Shown here: in pieces, positions 7,888 through 16,497 of the stretch | Position numbering within the stretch: the first letter of the stretch is position 1 | How the letters are laid out: each line of letters opens with the position of its first letter | Assembly (NCBI GenBank): GCA_029222685.1 | Contig: JARHVB010000008.1 | Location: 310,001 to 374,000 of the forward strand | DNA: 64,000 nt | Direction: 5' to 3' | From: Terripilifer ovatus | GTDB taxonomy: Bacteria; Pseudomonadota; Alphaproteobacteria; Rhizobiales; Beijerinckiaceae | Program-made: the position numbers and the translations under genes | Notes under the pieces: model-generated | What the model saw: only the letters and a program-made list of their open reading frames with translations | What the model was told of the DNA's origin: nothing | Databases searched by the model: none

Positions 7888-9540
7888 CTATATACCGTCG
7901 CCGTCGACATTCGCCTCGTCGCGCAACCGGCTTTCGTCCACCGGCATTCCGCTATCCTGCATCCACAGCGAAAGCAATGCACATGCCACGACATTGGCAA
8001 CGGCCACGCCAAGACCGAGCAGCAGGCTTCCCGACAGGGCGCCGATGATGCCGCCGATGATTACCGCCAGCGGTGCATAGCCGAGCAGTACGCGCTGGAA
8101 AATGCCGCCCCGGGTCTGGCGCCGCAGCGGCAGGTCAGCCGCCAGGAAGGTCGTCAGACGTCCGGCAAGTCCCGCCGGAACAACCTGCGCTATGGTATCT
8201 GGCGCCACCTTCGGCGACAGCGAGGAATCGACAAGGCCGAGCGCCATCGTCTCATTGGTCCAGCGGTCGATCAGGATAAAGCCGCCCAACTCGCGATCCT
8301 CGCCATATTCGCTGGCGACGATCGGCCGGTCGAGCGTGATCGCAGCGATGCCGATCTCGTTCATGTTGAGGCGCTGCGCCTCGCCTTCCTCATAGGTGTG
8401 AATATCGACGGCACGCGAGACGGAGATTTTCGCCTGCGCCATCGCGGTGCCGAGCTTGAGCAAGTACGTCGAGCCATCGGCCAGCGGGCGTTCCGACATC
8501 CACAGGATGCGGGCCGGAATCAGCGAACGCGGCTTGCCGCTGTAATTCGCCGACACGATGACGTCGCCGCGCGACACATCGATCTCATCGGCCAGCGTCA
8601 GGGTCAACGCCTGGCCGGCCACCGCCTCGCTCAGGTCTCCATCGTAAGTTACGATCCGCGCCACTGTGCTGCGCCGGCCGCTCGGCAACGCGACGATCGC
8701 ATCGCCTTGCGCTATCCTGCCGCGCGTCATCCAGCCGGCATAACCGCGAAAATCGAGATTGGGCCGGTTGACCCATTGCACCGGGAAAGTGAAAGCGCCG
8801 TCTGCCGCCGTCGAAGGCTTGATATCGACGGTCTCGAGATGGGCGATCAAGCTCGTGCCGCGATACCAGGGCATGGCGGCCGAAGGCTTGGTAACGTTGT
8901 CGCCTTCCAGAGCCGAAATCGGAATGAAGACGATATTGCCGAAGTTCAACCGCCTCGCCAGTTCCCGGTAGTCGGCGACGATCTTGTCGTAGACCTGCTG
9001 GCTGTAGCCGACAAGATCCATCTTGTTGATGGCGATCACGACCTCGCGCACGCCGAGCATGGAAACGATGAAAGAGTGACGCCGCGTCTGCGGCAACACG
9101 CCCTTGCGCGCATCGATAAGGATGATCGCCAATTCCGCCGTGGAGGCGCCGGTCGCCATATTGCGGGTATATTGCTCATGGCCCGGCGTGTCGGCGACGA
9201 TGAACGAGCGCCGCGGTGTCGAGAAATAGCGATAGGCGACGTCGATGGTGATGCCCTGCTCGCGCTCGGCAGAAAGCCCGTCGACAAGGAGCGCGAAGTC
9301 GATCCGGTCGCCCTGGGTGCCGAATTTCTGCGAATCTTTTTCGAGTGCTTCCATCTGGTCGTCGAAGACGACGCCGCTGTCATGCAGCATCCGTCCGATC
9401 AGGGTCGACTTGCCGTCGTCTACGGAACCGCAGGTGATGAAGCGCAGCAGCGACTTCTGCGCGCCGTCAATCGATGGCGCTACCGCCGTTTGCGGAGCCG
9501 TCTCGCCGCCTGTCGCACGGTCAACCGCTATCGCGTCCAT
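7888..9540 (-). CDS. cysN: Sulfate adenylyltransferase large subunit (CysN) with C-terminal hydrophobic hairpin
   Basis: It is the GTPase subunit of ATP sulfurylase, coupling GTP hydrolysis to APS formation. G1 is GSVDDGKST (38-46), G3 is DTPGH (117-121) and G4 is NKMD (172-175), followed by EF-Tu-like beta barrels to about residue 455. The family normally ends there or is fused to an APS kinase (NodQ type). Here about 95 residues follow, without any kinase P-loop. They contain two strongly hydrophobic segments (about 485-503 and 504-526) joined by GS and end in an acidic tail, so they may be a membrane hairpin. ATG 9540 shares its A with the cysD stop codon (TAATG). Confidence 0.93.
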   Translation of the reverse strand: MDAIAVDRATGGETAPQTAVAPSIDGAQKSLLRFITCGSVDDGKSTLIGRMLHDSGVVFDDQMEALEKDSQKFGTQGDRIDFALLVDGLSAEREQGITIDVAYRYFSTPRRSFIVADTPGHEQYTRNMATGASTAELAIILIDARKGVLPQTRRHSFIVSMLGVREVVIAINKMDLVGYSQQVYDKIVADYRELARRLNFGNIVFIPISALEGDNVTKPSAAMPWYRGTSLIAHLETVDIKPSTAADGAFTFPVQWVNRPNLDFRGYAGWMTRGRIAQGDAIVALPSGRRSTVARIVTYDGDLSEAVAGQALTLTLADEIDVSRGDVIVSANYSGKPRSLIPARILWMSERPLADGSTYLLKLGTAMAQAKISVSRAVDIHTYEEGEAQRLNMNEIGIAAITLDRPIVASEYGEDRELGGFILIDRWTNETMALGLVDSSLSPKVAPDTIAQVVPAGLAGRLTTFLAADLPLRRQTRGGIFQRVLLGYAPLAVIIGGIIGALSGSLLLGLGVAVANVVACALLSLWMQDSGMPVDESRLRDEANVDGDGI

Positions 9541-10442
9541 TAAAAGTAGCCTTCCTGCTTCTTTTGCTCCATCGAGCCGGATCCGTCATGGTCGATGATC
9601 CGGCCCTGACGTTCGGAGGAGTGCGAGTTCCGCATTTCCTCGATAACGGCTTCCAGGGTCGCGGCCTCGCTCTCGACGGCGCCTGTCAATGGATAGCAAC
9701 CGAGCGTGCGGAAGCGCACCATCATGTTCTCGACGCGCTCGCCCGGCAGCAGCTTCATGCGCTCGTCATCGCGCATGATCAGCGCACCATCGCGCCGGAC
9801 GATCGGCCGCGACTTGGCAAAATACAGCGGCACGACTGGAATTTTCTCGAGCGCGATATAGGACCAGACGTCGGACTCGGTCCAATTCGAGATCGGGAAG
9901 ACGCGGAAGCTTTCGCCCGGCCGCTTGCGCGTATTGAACAGGCGCCACGGCTCCGGCCGCTGGTTCTTCGGGTCCCAGCGATGCTCCGCCGAACGCAACG
10001 AGAAGACGCGCTCCTTGGCGCGCGATTTCTCTTCGTCGCGGCGCGCGCCGCCAAAGGCCGCATCGAAACCATACTTGTCGAGCGCCTGCTTCAGTCCTTG
10101 CGTCTTCATCACATCCGTATGCAGGCGCGAGCCCGAGTCGAACGGATTAATGCCCGCCTTCACGCCCTCTTCATTGATGTGAACGATGAGATCGAGCCCA
10201 AGCTCTCTGGCGCGCTGATCGCGGAATTCGATCATCTCGCGAAACTTCCAGGTCGTGTCGACATGCAGCAGCGGAAACGGCGGCTTTCCCGGATAGAAAG
10301 CCTTCATGGCAAGATGCAGCATCACGGCTGAATCCTTGCCGATCGAATACATCATCACCGGCTTCTCGCATTCGGCGACAACTTCCCGGATGATGTGGAT
10401 CGACTCGGCCTCAAGCTTCTGCAAATGCGTGAGTTGAATCAT
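9540..10442 (-). CDS. cysD: Sulfate adenylyltransferase small subunit (CysD)
   Basis: It is the catalytic ATP-PPase subunit of ATP sulfurylase, which with CysN converts sulfate and ATP to adenosine 5'-phosphosulfate. The PP-loop SIGKDSAV is at residues 33-40, followed by [10 protein letters not shown] and a C-terminal [10 protein letters not shown] segment typical of CysD. It is full length at 300 residues. Its ATG overlaps the cysH stop (ATGA), and its stop overlaps the cysN start, showing tight translational coupling. Confidence 0.96.
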   Translation of the reverse strand: MIQLTHLQKLEAESIHIIREVVAECEKPVMMYSIGKDSAVMLHLAMKAFYPGKPPFPLLHVDTTWKFREMIEFRDQRARELGLDLIVHINEEGVKAGINPFDSGSRLHTDVMKTQGLKQALDKYGFDAAFGGARRDEEKSRAKERVFSLRSAEHRWDPKNQRPEPWRLFNTRKRPGESFRVFPISNWTESDVWSYIALEKIPVVPLYFAKSRPIVRRDGALIMRDDERMKLLPGERVENMMVRFRTLGCYPLTGAVESEAATLEAVIEEMRNSHSSERQGRIIDHDGSGSMEQKKQEGYF

Positions 10443-11209
10443 CTGAACGGCCCTTCGGCGGCAACGGGCGCGCTGCGCACGAAACGGCCGGATTCATCGA
10501 CGTGCAGCCCGCACTCTTTCTGATCTTCGTTTTCCCACCACCAACGGCCGGCGCGTTCCGGCTCGCCGGGCTTGATGGCGCGGGTGCAAGGTGCGCAGCC
10601 GATCGAGGGATAGCCCTTGGCATGCAGCGCGTTCACAGGAATATGCTCGCGCTCGACGAAGGCAACGAGATCGCCGCGGTCCCAGTCGAGCAAGGGATTG
10701 GCCTTGATGCAATTGTGGGCAGCATCGAAAGAGACGAAATCGATCGCACTGCGGCTGGCCGACTGACCGGCCCGCAAGCCGGTGATCCACACGCTCGCGC
10801 CTGCGAGCGCGCGCTTGAGCGGCTCGACCTTGCGCACGTCGCAGCAGGCGTGACGCGCCGGCACCGACAGATAGAAGCCGTCGATACCCTGATCGGCAAT
10901 CAGCGCTTCCAGTCCCTCATGCCGCGGATAGACGGCGCGGATGCGCCGCGAATAATGCCCTTCCGTCTCGCTCCACACCGCATAGGTTTCGGGAAACAGC
11001 CGGCCGGTATCGAGCGTGATCACTTCGATCGGCAGATCTGCGGTAAAAATCAGATGCGTCAGCGCCTGGTCTTCGATGCCGAAGCTGGTCGTGAAAACCC
11101 CGCGGCCGCCGACTTCCCTGCAGAGCAATCGCAACCGCTCGACCGTATCGAGCGCGGCGAAGCGCTCGTTTAAATTTATAGCCTGATCGAGGGACGCTTC
11201 ATTTGTCAT
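10439..11209 (-). CDS. cysH: Adenylylsulfate (APS-type) reductase
   Basis: It reduces activated sulfate to sulfite with thioredoxin or glutathione. The ATP-PPase-like fold shows [10 protein letters not shown] (41-50) and [14 protein letters not shown] (63-76). Cys122-Cys123 and Cys205-x2-Cys208 are the four ligands of the [4Fe-4S] cluster that marks APS-using reductases; enteric PAPS reductases lack them. The catalytic Cys is in KECGLH (Cys233). The frame is open to 11389, but ATG 11209 (MTNEASL) gives the family length of 256 residues and overlaps the upstream DUF934 gene by 11 bases. No APS kinase gene is present in the operon, which agrees with a direct APS route. Confidence 0.93.
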   Translation of the reverse strand: MTNEASLDQAINLNERFAALDTVERLRLLCREVGGRGVFTTSFGIEDQALTHLIFTADLPIEVITLDTGRLFPETYAVWSETEGHYSRRIRAVYPRHEGLEALIADQGIDGFYLSVPARHACCDVRKVEPLKRALAGASVWITGLRAGQSASRSAIDFVSFDAAHNCIKANPLLDWDRGDLVAFVEREHIPVNALHAKGYPSIGCAPCTRAIKPGEPERAGRWWWENEDQKECGLHVDESGRFVRSAPVAAEGPFR

Positions 11210-11723
11210 GAGCCTGTTCCTTCGCCAGACGCGCGGCGCGGCGCTGATCCAGAATATTTCCCGCATCGCCGTAGTTGCGCTGATAGGTGTGGGTGATGCG
11301 CCCCGCGGCAGCCAGCCATTGCTCTTCCGGCTGGCGCGCATAGACCGCTTCCGACGGCTCGACCTCATCGAACCCGCAAGCGAAGGCATAAGGGAACTGA
11401 TCGGCGATCAGGTTGCCGCGGGCGCGCAGAACGCCCTGAAAGCCGTTGTTACGCAAACGACGCGCCAGAGTGAATGCACGTCCGTCGGTGAACGCCGGAA
11501 AATCGATCGTGACCAGAGCCAGCTGGTCGGCAAGCGCCAGCACATCGCCATACGCCACGTTGTTGGGCAGGTCGACTCCGATCTGCTGATCCTTTGCCCT
11601 CGCCGCCAGCGCCGCCTGAACCTGCGCCCAGGGAACGATGACATTCGGGCCGGCGGTCTCGTCAACCACTTCGGCGCGCACGAACGGATTCTGCTTCAAT
11701 CCCTTCCGGTCAAGCAACGGCAT
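11199..11723 (-). CDS. DUF934 family protein, sulfite-reduction accessory
   Basis: The 174-residue protein belongs to DUF934, a small family found almost always between sulfite reductase and APS/PAPS reductase genes. Typical segments are IGVDLPN, VTIDFPAFTDGRAFTLARRL and FDEVEPSE. The function is unproven; an electron-transfer or assembly role in sulfite reduction has been proposed from context. ATG 11723 (MPLLDRKGLK) follows AAGGAG by 7 bases and is preferred to an upstream in-frame start at 11759. It overlaps the 3' end of cysI by 14 bases and the start of cysH by 11. Confidence 0.88.
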   Translation of the reverse strand: MPLLDRKGLKQNPFVRAEVVDETAGPNVIVPWAQVQAALAARAKDQQIGVDLPNNVAYGDVLALADQLALVTIDFPAFTDGRAFTLARRLRNNGFQGVLRARGNLIADQFPYAFACGFDEVEPSEAVYARQPEEQWLAAAGRITHTYQRNYGDAGNILDQRRAARLAKEQAHDK

Positions 11724-13404
11724 TTTCAGGCTCCTTGCTTTTGGCGTGGGTCTTGGCAACGAAAACTTCCTTGAACGGCGTCACGCCGATGCGGCGCACC
11801 GTATCGATGAAAATCTCGCCATCCTCACGCTGGGCGAGGTACACGTCGACCAGCCGCTCGATCGCGTCGGGCACGTCCTTCGCATCGATGCCGGGGCCGA
11901 GATGCCCGCCGATGGCGGCATTTTCCGTCGCATCGCCGCCGAGGGTGATCTGGTAGTTCTCGACGCCGTTCTTCTCGAGGCCCAGAATGCCGATGTTGCC
12001 GATATGGTGATGGCCGCAGGCATTGATGCAGCCGGAAATCTTGATGCCAAGCGGGCCAATCTCCTTCTGCCGCGCCTGATCCGCAAAGCGCTTGGAAAGG
12101 GCCTGGGCAATGGGAATGGAGCGGGCCGTCGCCAGGGCGCAATAGTCGAGCCCCGGGCAGGCGATGATATCGGTGATCAGGCCCACATTCGGGGTCGCCA
12201 GCCCGGCCTCGCACAGCTTCTGCCAGACCGCGAAAAGATCGGCCTGCCGCACATGGGCCAGGACGACGTTCTGCATGTGGGTAACACGCAATTCGTCGAA
12301 CGAATATTTCTCCGCCAGGTCGGCAACCAGCCGCATCTGCTCGGACGATATGTCGCCCGGCGCTTCGCCGATCGCCTTCAGCGAAATCGTCAGGGCGGCA
12401 TAGCCCGGCACGCGGTGCGGAAACACATTCGCATCCGCCCAGGTGGCGAACGCCGGATTGGCGGCGCGGTGGGCTTCATAGGCGTTGGATTTCGCCGGCA
12501 GCTTTTCATAAGCCGGCGGCGCGAAATAAGCGGCGATGCGCGCCACTTCTTCCGGATCGGCATTGATGGTGGGGCCATCGAGCTGCGCGAACTCTTCTTC
12601 GACCCTGCGGCGGAATTCCTCGGTGCCGATCTCGTGCACCAGGATTTTAATGCGCGCCTTGAACTTGTTATCGCGCCGGCCATCGGCATTGTAGACGCGC
12701 ACGATCGCTTCGAGATAGGCGAGCAGATCGCGACGCGGCAGGAACTCGCGCACCACTTTGCCGACATACGGCGTGCGGCCAAGGCCGCCACCGACGATGA
12801 CTTCGTAGCCGGTCTCGCCGGTGTCGGGATGGCGCAGGATGCGCAGGCCGATGTCGTGCACTTTCACAGCCGCGCGATCATGCTCGGCACCAGTGACGGC
12901 GATCTTGAACTTGCGCGGCAGGAAGCTGAATTCCGGATGCAGGCTCGACCATTGTCGGATCAGTTCGGCGGTCGGGCGCGGATCTTCCAACTCGTCGGCG
13001 GCAACCCCGGCAAAATGATCGGCAGTGACGTTGCGAATGCAATTGCCCGACGTCTGGATGCAATGCATTTCGACATCGGCGAGCAGGCCCAGAATATCAG
13101 GCACGTCGCGCAGCTTCGCCCAGTTGAACTGCATATTCTGCCGCGTGGTGAAATGGCCGTAGCCGCGGTCGTAGCGGTCGGCAATCAGCGCCAGCTGGCG
13201 CAGTTGGCGCGACGCCAGGGTGCCGTAGGGAACCGCGATGCGCAGCATATAGGCATGCAATTGCAGATAGAGGCCGTTCATCAGGCGCAGCGGCTTGAAC
13301 TCGTCGTCACTGAGGGAGCCGTCGAGGCGACGCTTCACCTGGGCGCGAAACTGCGCCACACGCTCGCGGACAAACCGTTCATCGAATTGATCGTAGCGGT
13401 ACAT
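11710..13404 (-). CDS. cysI: Siroheme-dependent nitrite/sulfite reductase
   Basis: It catalyses the six-electron reduction of sulfite to sulfide (or nitrite to ammonia). The two ferredoxin-like and siroheme-binding repeats are complete over 564 residues. The coupled [4Fe-4S]-siroheme site is Cys416-x5-Cys422 (CPGLDYC) and Cys459-x3-Cys463 (GCINACGHHH). GHFTTRQNMQFNW (83-95) is the conserved substrate-side segment. The cys operon context makes sulfite the likely substrate. There is no flavoprotein CysJ gene nearby, so ferredoxin or another donor probably supplies electrons. ATG 13404 follows AAGGACAG. Confidence 0.94.
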   Translation of the reverse strand: MYRYDQFDERFVRERVAQFRAQVKRRLDGSLSDDEFKPLRLMNGLYLQLHAYMLRIAVPYGTLASRQLRQLALIADRYDRGYGHFTTRQNMQFNWAKLRDVPDILGLLADVEMHCIQTSGNCIRNVTADHFAGVAADELEDPRPTAELIRQWSSLHPEFSFLPRKFKIAVTGAEHDRAAVKVHDIGLRILRHPDTGETGYEVIVGGGLGRTPYVGKVVREFLPRRDLLAYLEAIVRVYNADGRRDNKFKARIKILVHEIGTEEFRRRVEEEFAQLDGPTINADPEEVARIAAYFAPPAYEKLPAKSNAYEAHRAANPAFATWADANVFPHRVPGYAALTISLKAIGEAPGDISSEQMRLVADLAEKYSFDELRVTHMQNVVLAHVRQADLFAVWQKLCEAGLATPNVGLITDIIACPGLDYCALATARSIPIAQALSKRFADQARQKEIGPLGIKISGCINACGHHHIGNIGILGLEKNGVENYQITLGGDATENAAIGGHLGPGIDAKDVPDAIERLVDVYLAQREDGEIFIDTVRRIGVTPFKEVFVAKTHAKSKEPENAVA

Positions 13405-13497
13405 GTTCTGTCCTTTGCCGCCTTAGGGCGAGGGCTTTAAATCTGGTGTCGCCAATCTGGTTTCAAGCGCCGCAATCGACATGCGGCCGTTCGACCT

Positions 13498-13833
13498 TCA
13501 GTGCGGATGCGCGCTGGCGTATTGCGCCTGCTTGCCGAGATCAGGCCGGTTGCTTGGCCCAAGCGTCTTGAACCGTTCGCGGAAATGGCGCGGCGTCGGA
13601 ACGCCGGCCGCATCGATCGAGACGTCGACGAGATAGGCATCGACCACGAGTTGGGCGGCGAAGTCCGCTTTCGCCTGCGCCTCGAGACGGTCCGCGGCCG
13701 CGTCGTCACGGGCGATCAGCGCTTCAGCCGGATTTCTGCTCCAGCCGTTGCCGGTGCTGAACACAACGTCGCCGTCGAGCAGATCATTCGCCAGAAGGAT
13801 AGCCGGAAGCGGTACCCGCTTGGGCTGAGCCAT
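13498..13833 (-). CDS. DUF2849 domain-containing protein
   Basis: The 111-residue protein is of the DUF2849 family, found as the first gene of alphaproteobacterial cysI operons. It has LPAILLANDLLDGDVVF near the N-terminus and a predominantly charged, helical remainder. No catalytic motif is visible. Its placement 93 bases before cysI suggests a sulfite-reductase accessory or regulatory role. ATG 13833 follows GGAG. A good sigma-70 type promoter lies about 100 bases upstream, so this is the first gene of the operon. Confidence 0.85.
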   Translation of the reverse strand: MAQPKRVPLPAILLANDLLDGDVVFSTGNGWSRNPAEALIARDDAAADRLEAQAKADFAAQLVVDAYLVDVSIDAAGVPTPRHFRERFKTLGPSNRPDLGKQAQYASAHPH

Positions 13834-13939
13834 TATCGATACTCCTCAGGTGGCGGCCCAAGGGCGCCGCGATTAGGCTCCGAAACCGCTGTAAATCATC
13901 GGCCTACGGCTAGACCAGGAGCCACCATTTTATAGGCCC

Positions 13940-13968
13940 TCTAAAGACCTTTTCTCGGCGGCCGTCAA
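13940..13968 (-). promoter_or_regulatory. Predicted promoter of the cys operon
   Basis: On the minus strand TTGACG (13968-13963) and TTTAGA (13945-13940) are separated by 17 bases. Transcription from here would give a leader of about 100 bases before the DUF2849 ATG. An AT-rich stretch around 13980-14010 lies just upstream, where an activator could bind. Confidence 0.4.
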
Positions 13969-14055
13969 TTCACTTTTCTGTATTGGTTATCAAATAAATA
14001 AACAGAAATAATTTGTATATCAGCTAGGGATGGCTTTTTCCTTTGCCCGCTCAAT

Positions 14056-14117
14056 CCCTGTTCCGCGCTTGGGAATTCCCTTGTCCGGCTCCGGAAATTT
14101 TCCCTGTTAGCAGGGAA
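14056..14117. repeat. Cluster of CCCTGTT / CAGGGAA elements
   Basis: Three related short elements occur in 62 bases: CCCTGTT (14056-14062), the perfect palindrome GGGAATTCCC (14071-14080), and a hairpin TTCCCTG-TTAG-CAGGGAA (14100-14117). They lie about 100-160 bases upstream of the TctC-type gene. They may be binding sites or remnants of a short repeat. Confidence 0.45.
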
Positions 14118-14214
14118 TTTCGGTCGCCAACGCCGCCAGGATTGACTGCCCGCGTGAGCGGCGACACTCTGGCCAAAACAACAGCGGCAACTGCGTGGAA
14201 AATGGGAGGAAGAC

Positions 14215-15234
14215 ATGATCCGTCGCATGGTATGCGCCGCGGGCTTTGCCGGCGTTGTCCTGGCCACACCCGCCCTGGCCGGCGAAGTCGAGGATTTCTA
14301 CAAGGGAAAACAGATCTCTCTTGTCGTCAGTTCCGCCTCGGGCGGCGGCTATGACACCTTGTCGCGCGTCGTCGCCAAACACATAAGCCGCTTCATTCCC
14401 GGCAACCCGGTGATCGTCGTTCGCAACATGCCCGGCGCCGGCGGCATCGTCGCCATCAACTATCTCTACAATGCCGCCCCGCGAGACGGCGCCACCTTCG
14501 GCCAATTGCAGAACACCCTCCCCTTCGAACCGGTGTTCGGCAACAAGGAGGCGCAATACGATTCCACCAAGTTCAACTGGCTCGGCTCGGCCAGCGACGA
14601 GACCGGCGTTCTCGTCGTCCGCAAGGACGCGCCGATCGAGACCTGGCAGGATCTGCTCAAGACGGAAATCACCATCGGCGCTCCGGCCATCAATTCGACG
14701 CCTGGCTTCAACACCCGCCTGCTGTCCGAGACCCTGGGGCTGAAACTGCGGCTCGTCGTCGGCTATCGCGGCCAGAACGACGTGTTCCTGGCCATGGACC
14801 GGGGCGAGGTCGACGCCTTCCCCACCTTCTGGTCGTCCCTGGTCTCCACCCGTCCGGACTGGATCCGCGACAAGACCGTCAAGATGATCGTGCAATACGG
14901 CCCCCGGCGCGAGCCCGCCATGACGAATGTGCCATTCGCGCCCGATCTCGTCACCGATCCGGCCAAGCAGCAATTGCTGCGCACCGCAGCGGCGCCCCTC
15001 GCGCTGGGACGCCCGTTCGCGCTGCCGCCGAATGTTCCGCCAGCCCATGTCGCGGCCATGCGCAAGGCTCTCGCCGCGACCTTCGAGGATGCCGAATACC
15101 GCAGCGAGGCGGAGCGCATCGGCGTCCCGGCAAATGCGCCCGCCACCGGCGAGCAACTCCAGAAAGTCATCGAAGACGTCTGGAACATGCCCGACGCGAC
15201 ACGGGCGCAATTGCTCAAAATCAATGGCCAGTGA
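14215..15234 (+). CDS. TctC-family (tripartite tricarboxylate transporter) substrate-binding protein
   Basis: The 339-residue protein starts with a Sec signal peptide ending near ATPALA (about residues 17-22). The mature part matches the Bug/TctC fold: GKQISLVV, ASGGGYDTLSRVVAKH, and NMPGAGGIVAINYLY, the segment that contacts a carboxylate ligand. Members bind organic acids in the periplasm. No TctA or TctB membrane genes are nearby, so it is an orphan receptor, as is common in this group. ATG follows GGAGG by 5 bases. The ligand is unknown. Confidence 0.85.
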   Translation: MIRRMVCAAGFAGVVLATPALAGEVEDFYKGKQISLVVSSASGGGYDTLSRVVAKHISRFIPGNPVIVVRNMPGAGGIVAINYLYNAAPRDGATFGQLQNTLPFEPVFGNKEAQYDSTKFNWLGSASDETGVLVVRKDAPIETWQDLLKTEITIGAPAINSTPGFNTRLLSETLGLKLRLVVGYRGQNDVFLAMDRGEVDAFPTFWSSLVSTRPDWIRDKTVKMIVQYGPRREPAMTNVPFAPDLVTDPAKQQLLRTAAAPLALGRPFALPPNVPPAHVAAMRKALAATFEDAEYRSEAERIGVPANAPATGEQLQKVIEDVWNMPDATRAQLLKINGQ

Positions 15235-15240
15235 CACCAA

Positions 15241-15380
15241 TGTCATTCCCCACGCGCCGCAAGGCGCGAGCGGGAAACCAGGTGTTGCAACTGCCTCGAT
15301 GCTGGACGGTGAGGCTGCCGTCACTGAACCGTCAGGCCTGGATCCCCGCTCGCCTGCTTTCGCAGGCGTCGAGAATGACA
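15241..15380. repeat. Paired inverted intergenic repeat, family A (complete)
   Basis: It opens with TGTCATTC plus a hairpin and GCGCGAGCGGGAAACCAG (15264-15281), and closes with the same pattern inverted (about 15336-15380, ending in the complement of TGTCATTC). The half element at 5067-5097 matches the left side. It lies between convergent genes and could also serve as a transcription end. Confidence 0.6.
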
Positions 15381-15396
15381 GAGGCGTAAGCTGAAA

Positions 15397-16386
15397 TCAG
15401 ACCACGACCTTCGTCATCACGCCCTTCGGAAACAGGTCTTCCGGCTTGACGTGCTTGTGGGCGATGCCCTGCTGGTAGGTATAGAGCAGCATCTGCTCCA
15501 GGGTCGGCCGGTTCGCCTCGATGCCGAAGGGAAACGGATCGCCACCGAACATGTCGCGCATCTTGCGCGCATAGGTCGGCAGCCAGGCGAGCGGATAGCG
15601 CGACACCGCCGGATCGAGTAGGCGCTCGAGACTGCGGCGCTTCGATTCCTCGAAGGCGTTGACGAGATTACGCGCTACCCATGGGTTTTCATCGACGATG
15701 CGCTTCTGCATCGCGATGATGTGCATGATCGGCCAGACCTTGGTGCGCTCGTAATAGTCTTCCTCCATGCCGAGATAATCGGGATAGAGGCGCACCACGT
15801 CGGGATGACCTTCGAGGAAACAGGTCGGCGGCCGCGCGATGATGGCGCAATCGATCTCGCCCGACGCCAGCATTTCCGACAGCGACTTGTCGGCGACGCG
15901 GGTGATCTCGACGCCCTTCGGCAGGGAGAGTTCGACCTTCTCGACCCGGCCCGGCGCATTGGCGCCGGCCTGATACCAGTGCACGTCCGGCAGCTTCACG
16001 CCGCACTCATTGTGCATCCAGCCGCGCATGTAGACAGCGGCGGAATGGGCCCATTCCGGCGAACCGACGCGTTTGCCCTTGAGATCCTGCACGGTCTTGA
16101 TGCCGCTTTTCTTGTTCACGTAGAACGAACTGAAGCGGAACAGCCGCGAACAGACGATCGGCAGGCCGACGATATCGGAATCGTCGCGCGTGATCTGCGT
16201 CATGAATTTCGCGAAGCTCAATTCCGAGACGTCGAACTCACGGTTGAGCGTGAAGCGCGCGAACACCTCATGATGGCCGAGCGTCATCCACGTATGGTCG
16301 ACTCCCTCAGCCTGAACCGCGCCGGTGCGGAAATCGCGGAAATGGTCGTAATCCGTGGTAGCGATGCTCAGTTTGAGGCGTTTCAT
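15397..16386 (-). CDS. 4,5-dihydroxyphthalate decarboxylase-like protein (PBP2 fold)
   Basis: The 329-residue protein resembles 4,5-dihydroxyphthalate decarboxylase (Pht5) and related NitT/PhnD-like binding folds. Typical segments are LSIATTDYDHFRDFR at the N-terminus, DVSELSFAKFM, KGKRVGSPEWAHSAAVYMRG and AIIARPPTCF. It has no signal peptide, which favours a cytoplasmic enzyme over a transport receptor. It lies 111 bases after the BKACE gene and may be the last gene of the IclR-linked operon. A decarboxylase step on an aromatic or beta-keto acid is plausible but unproven. Confidence 0.65.
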   Translation of the reverse strand: MKRLKLSIATTDYDHFRDFRTGAVQAEGVDHTWMTLGHHEVFARFTLNREFDVSELSFAKFMTQITRDDSDIVGLPIVCSRLFRFSSFYVNKKSGIKTVQDLKGKRVGSPEWAHSAAVYMRGWMHNECGVKLPDVHWYQAGANAPGRVEKVELSLPKGVEITRVADKSLSEMLASGEIDCAIIARPPTCFLEGHPDVVRLYPDYLGMEEDYYERTKVWPIMHIIAMQKRIVDENPWVARNLVNAFEESKRRSLERLLDPAVSRYPLAWLPTYARKMRDMFGGDPFPFGIEANRPTLEQMLLYTYQQGIAHKHVKPEDLFPKGVMTKVVV

Positions 16387-16497
16387 GGTCGTTCCCGCGA
16401 TTGGCGTTTCATCCCGCCGCCCTTCTAGCGCAGGGTTTCAGATTTGTGAAATCGCCGGTCGAGCCTTCTGCCGTTTAGGGAGAAGGCCTGGACAGGC

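Larger units (their letters stand above)
13834..14214. other. Intergenic region between the cys operon and a TctC gene
   Basis: This 381-base divergent region holds the cys operon leader and promoter (left), an AT-rich core near 13975-14020, and a cluster of CCCTGTT/CAGGGAA elements at 14056-14117 (right). The Shine-Dalgarno GGAGG of the TctC gene is at its right end. I see no open reading frame of conviction, riboswitch or RNA gene in it. Confidence 0.6.

Noticed and set aside
7888-9540. CysN-CysC (NodQ-like) fusion
   Set aside because: The C-terminal extension has no kinase P-loop and is hydrophobic; it is not APS kinase.
11638-13440. A 600-codon open frame on the plus strand opposite cysI
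   Set aside because: It lies wholly over the well-supported cysI and has no family-like segments; it is a by-product of high GC content.
13834-14214. A riboswitch in the cys operon leader
   Set aside because: I could not find conserved SAM-type or other aptamer pairing; only a promoter and short repeats are visible.
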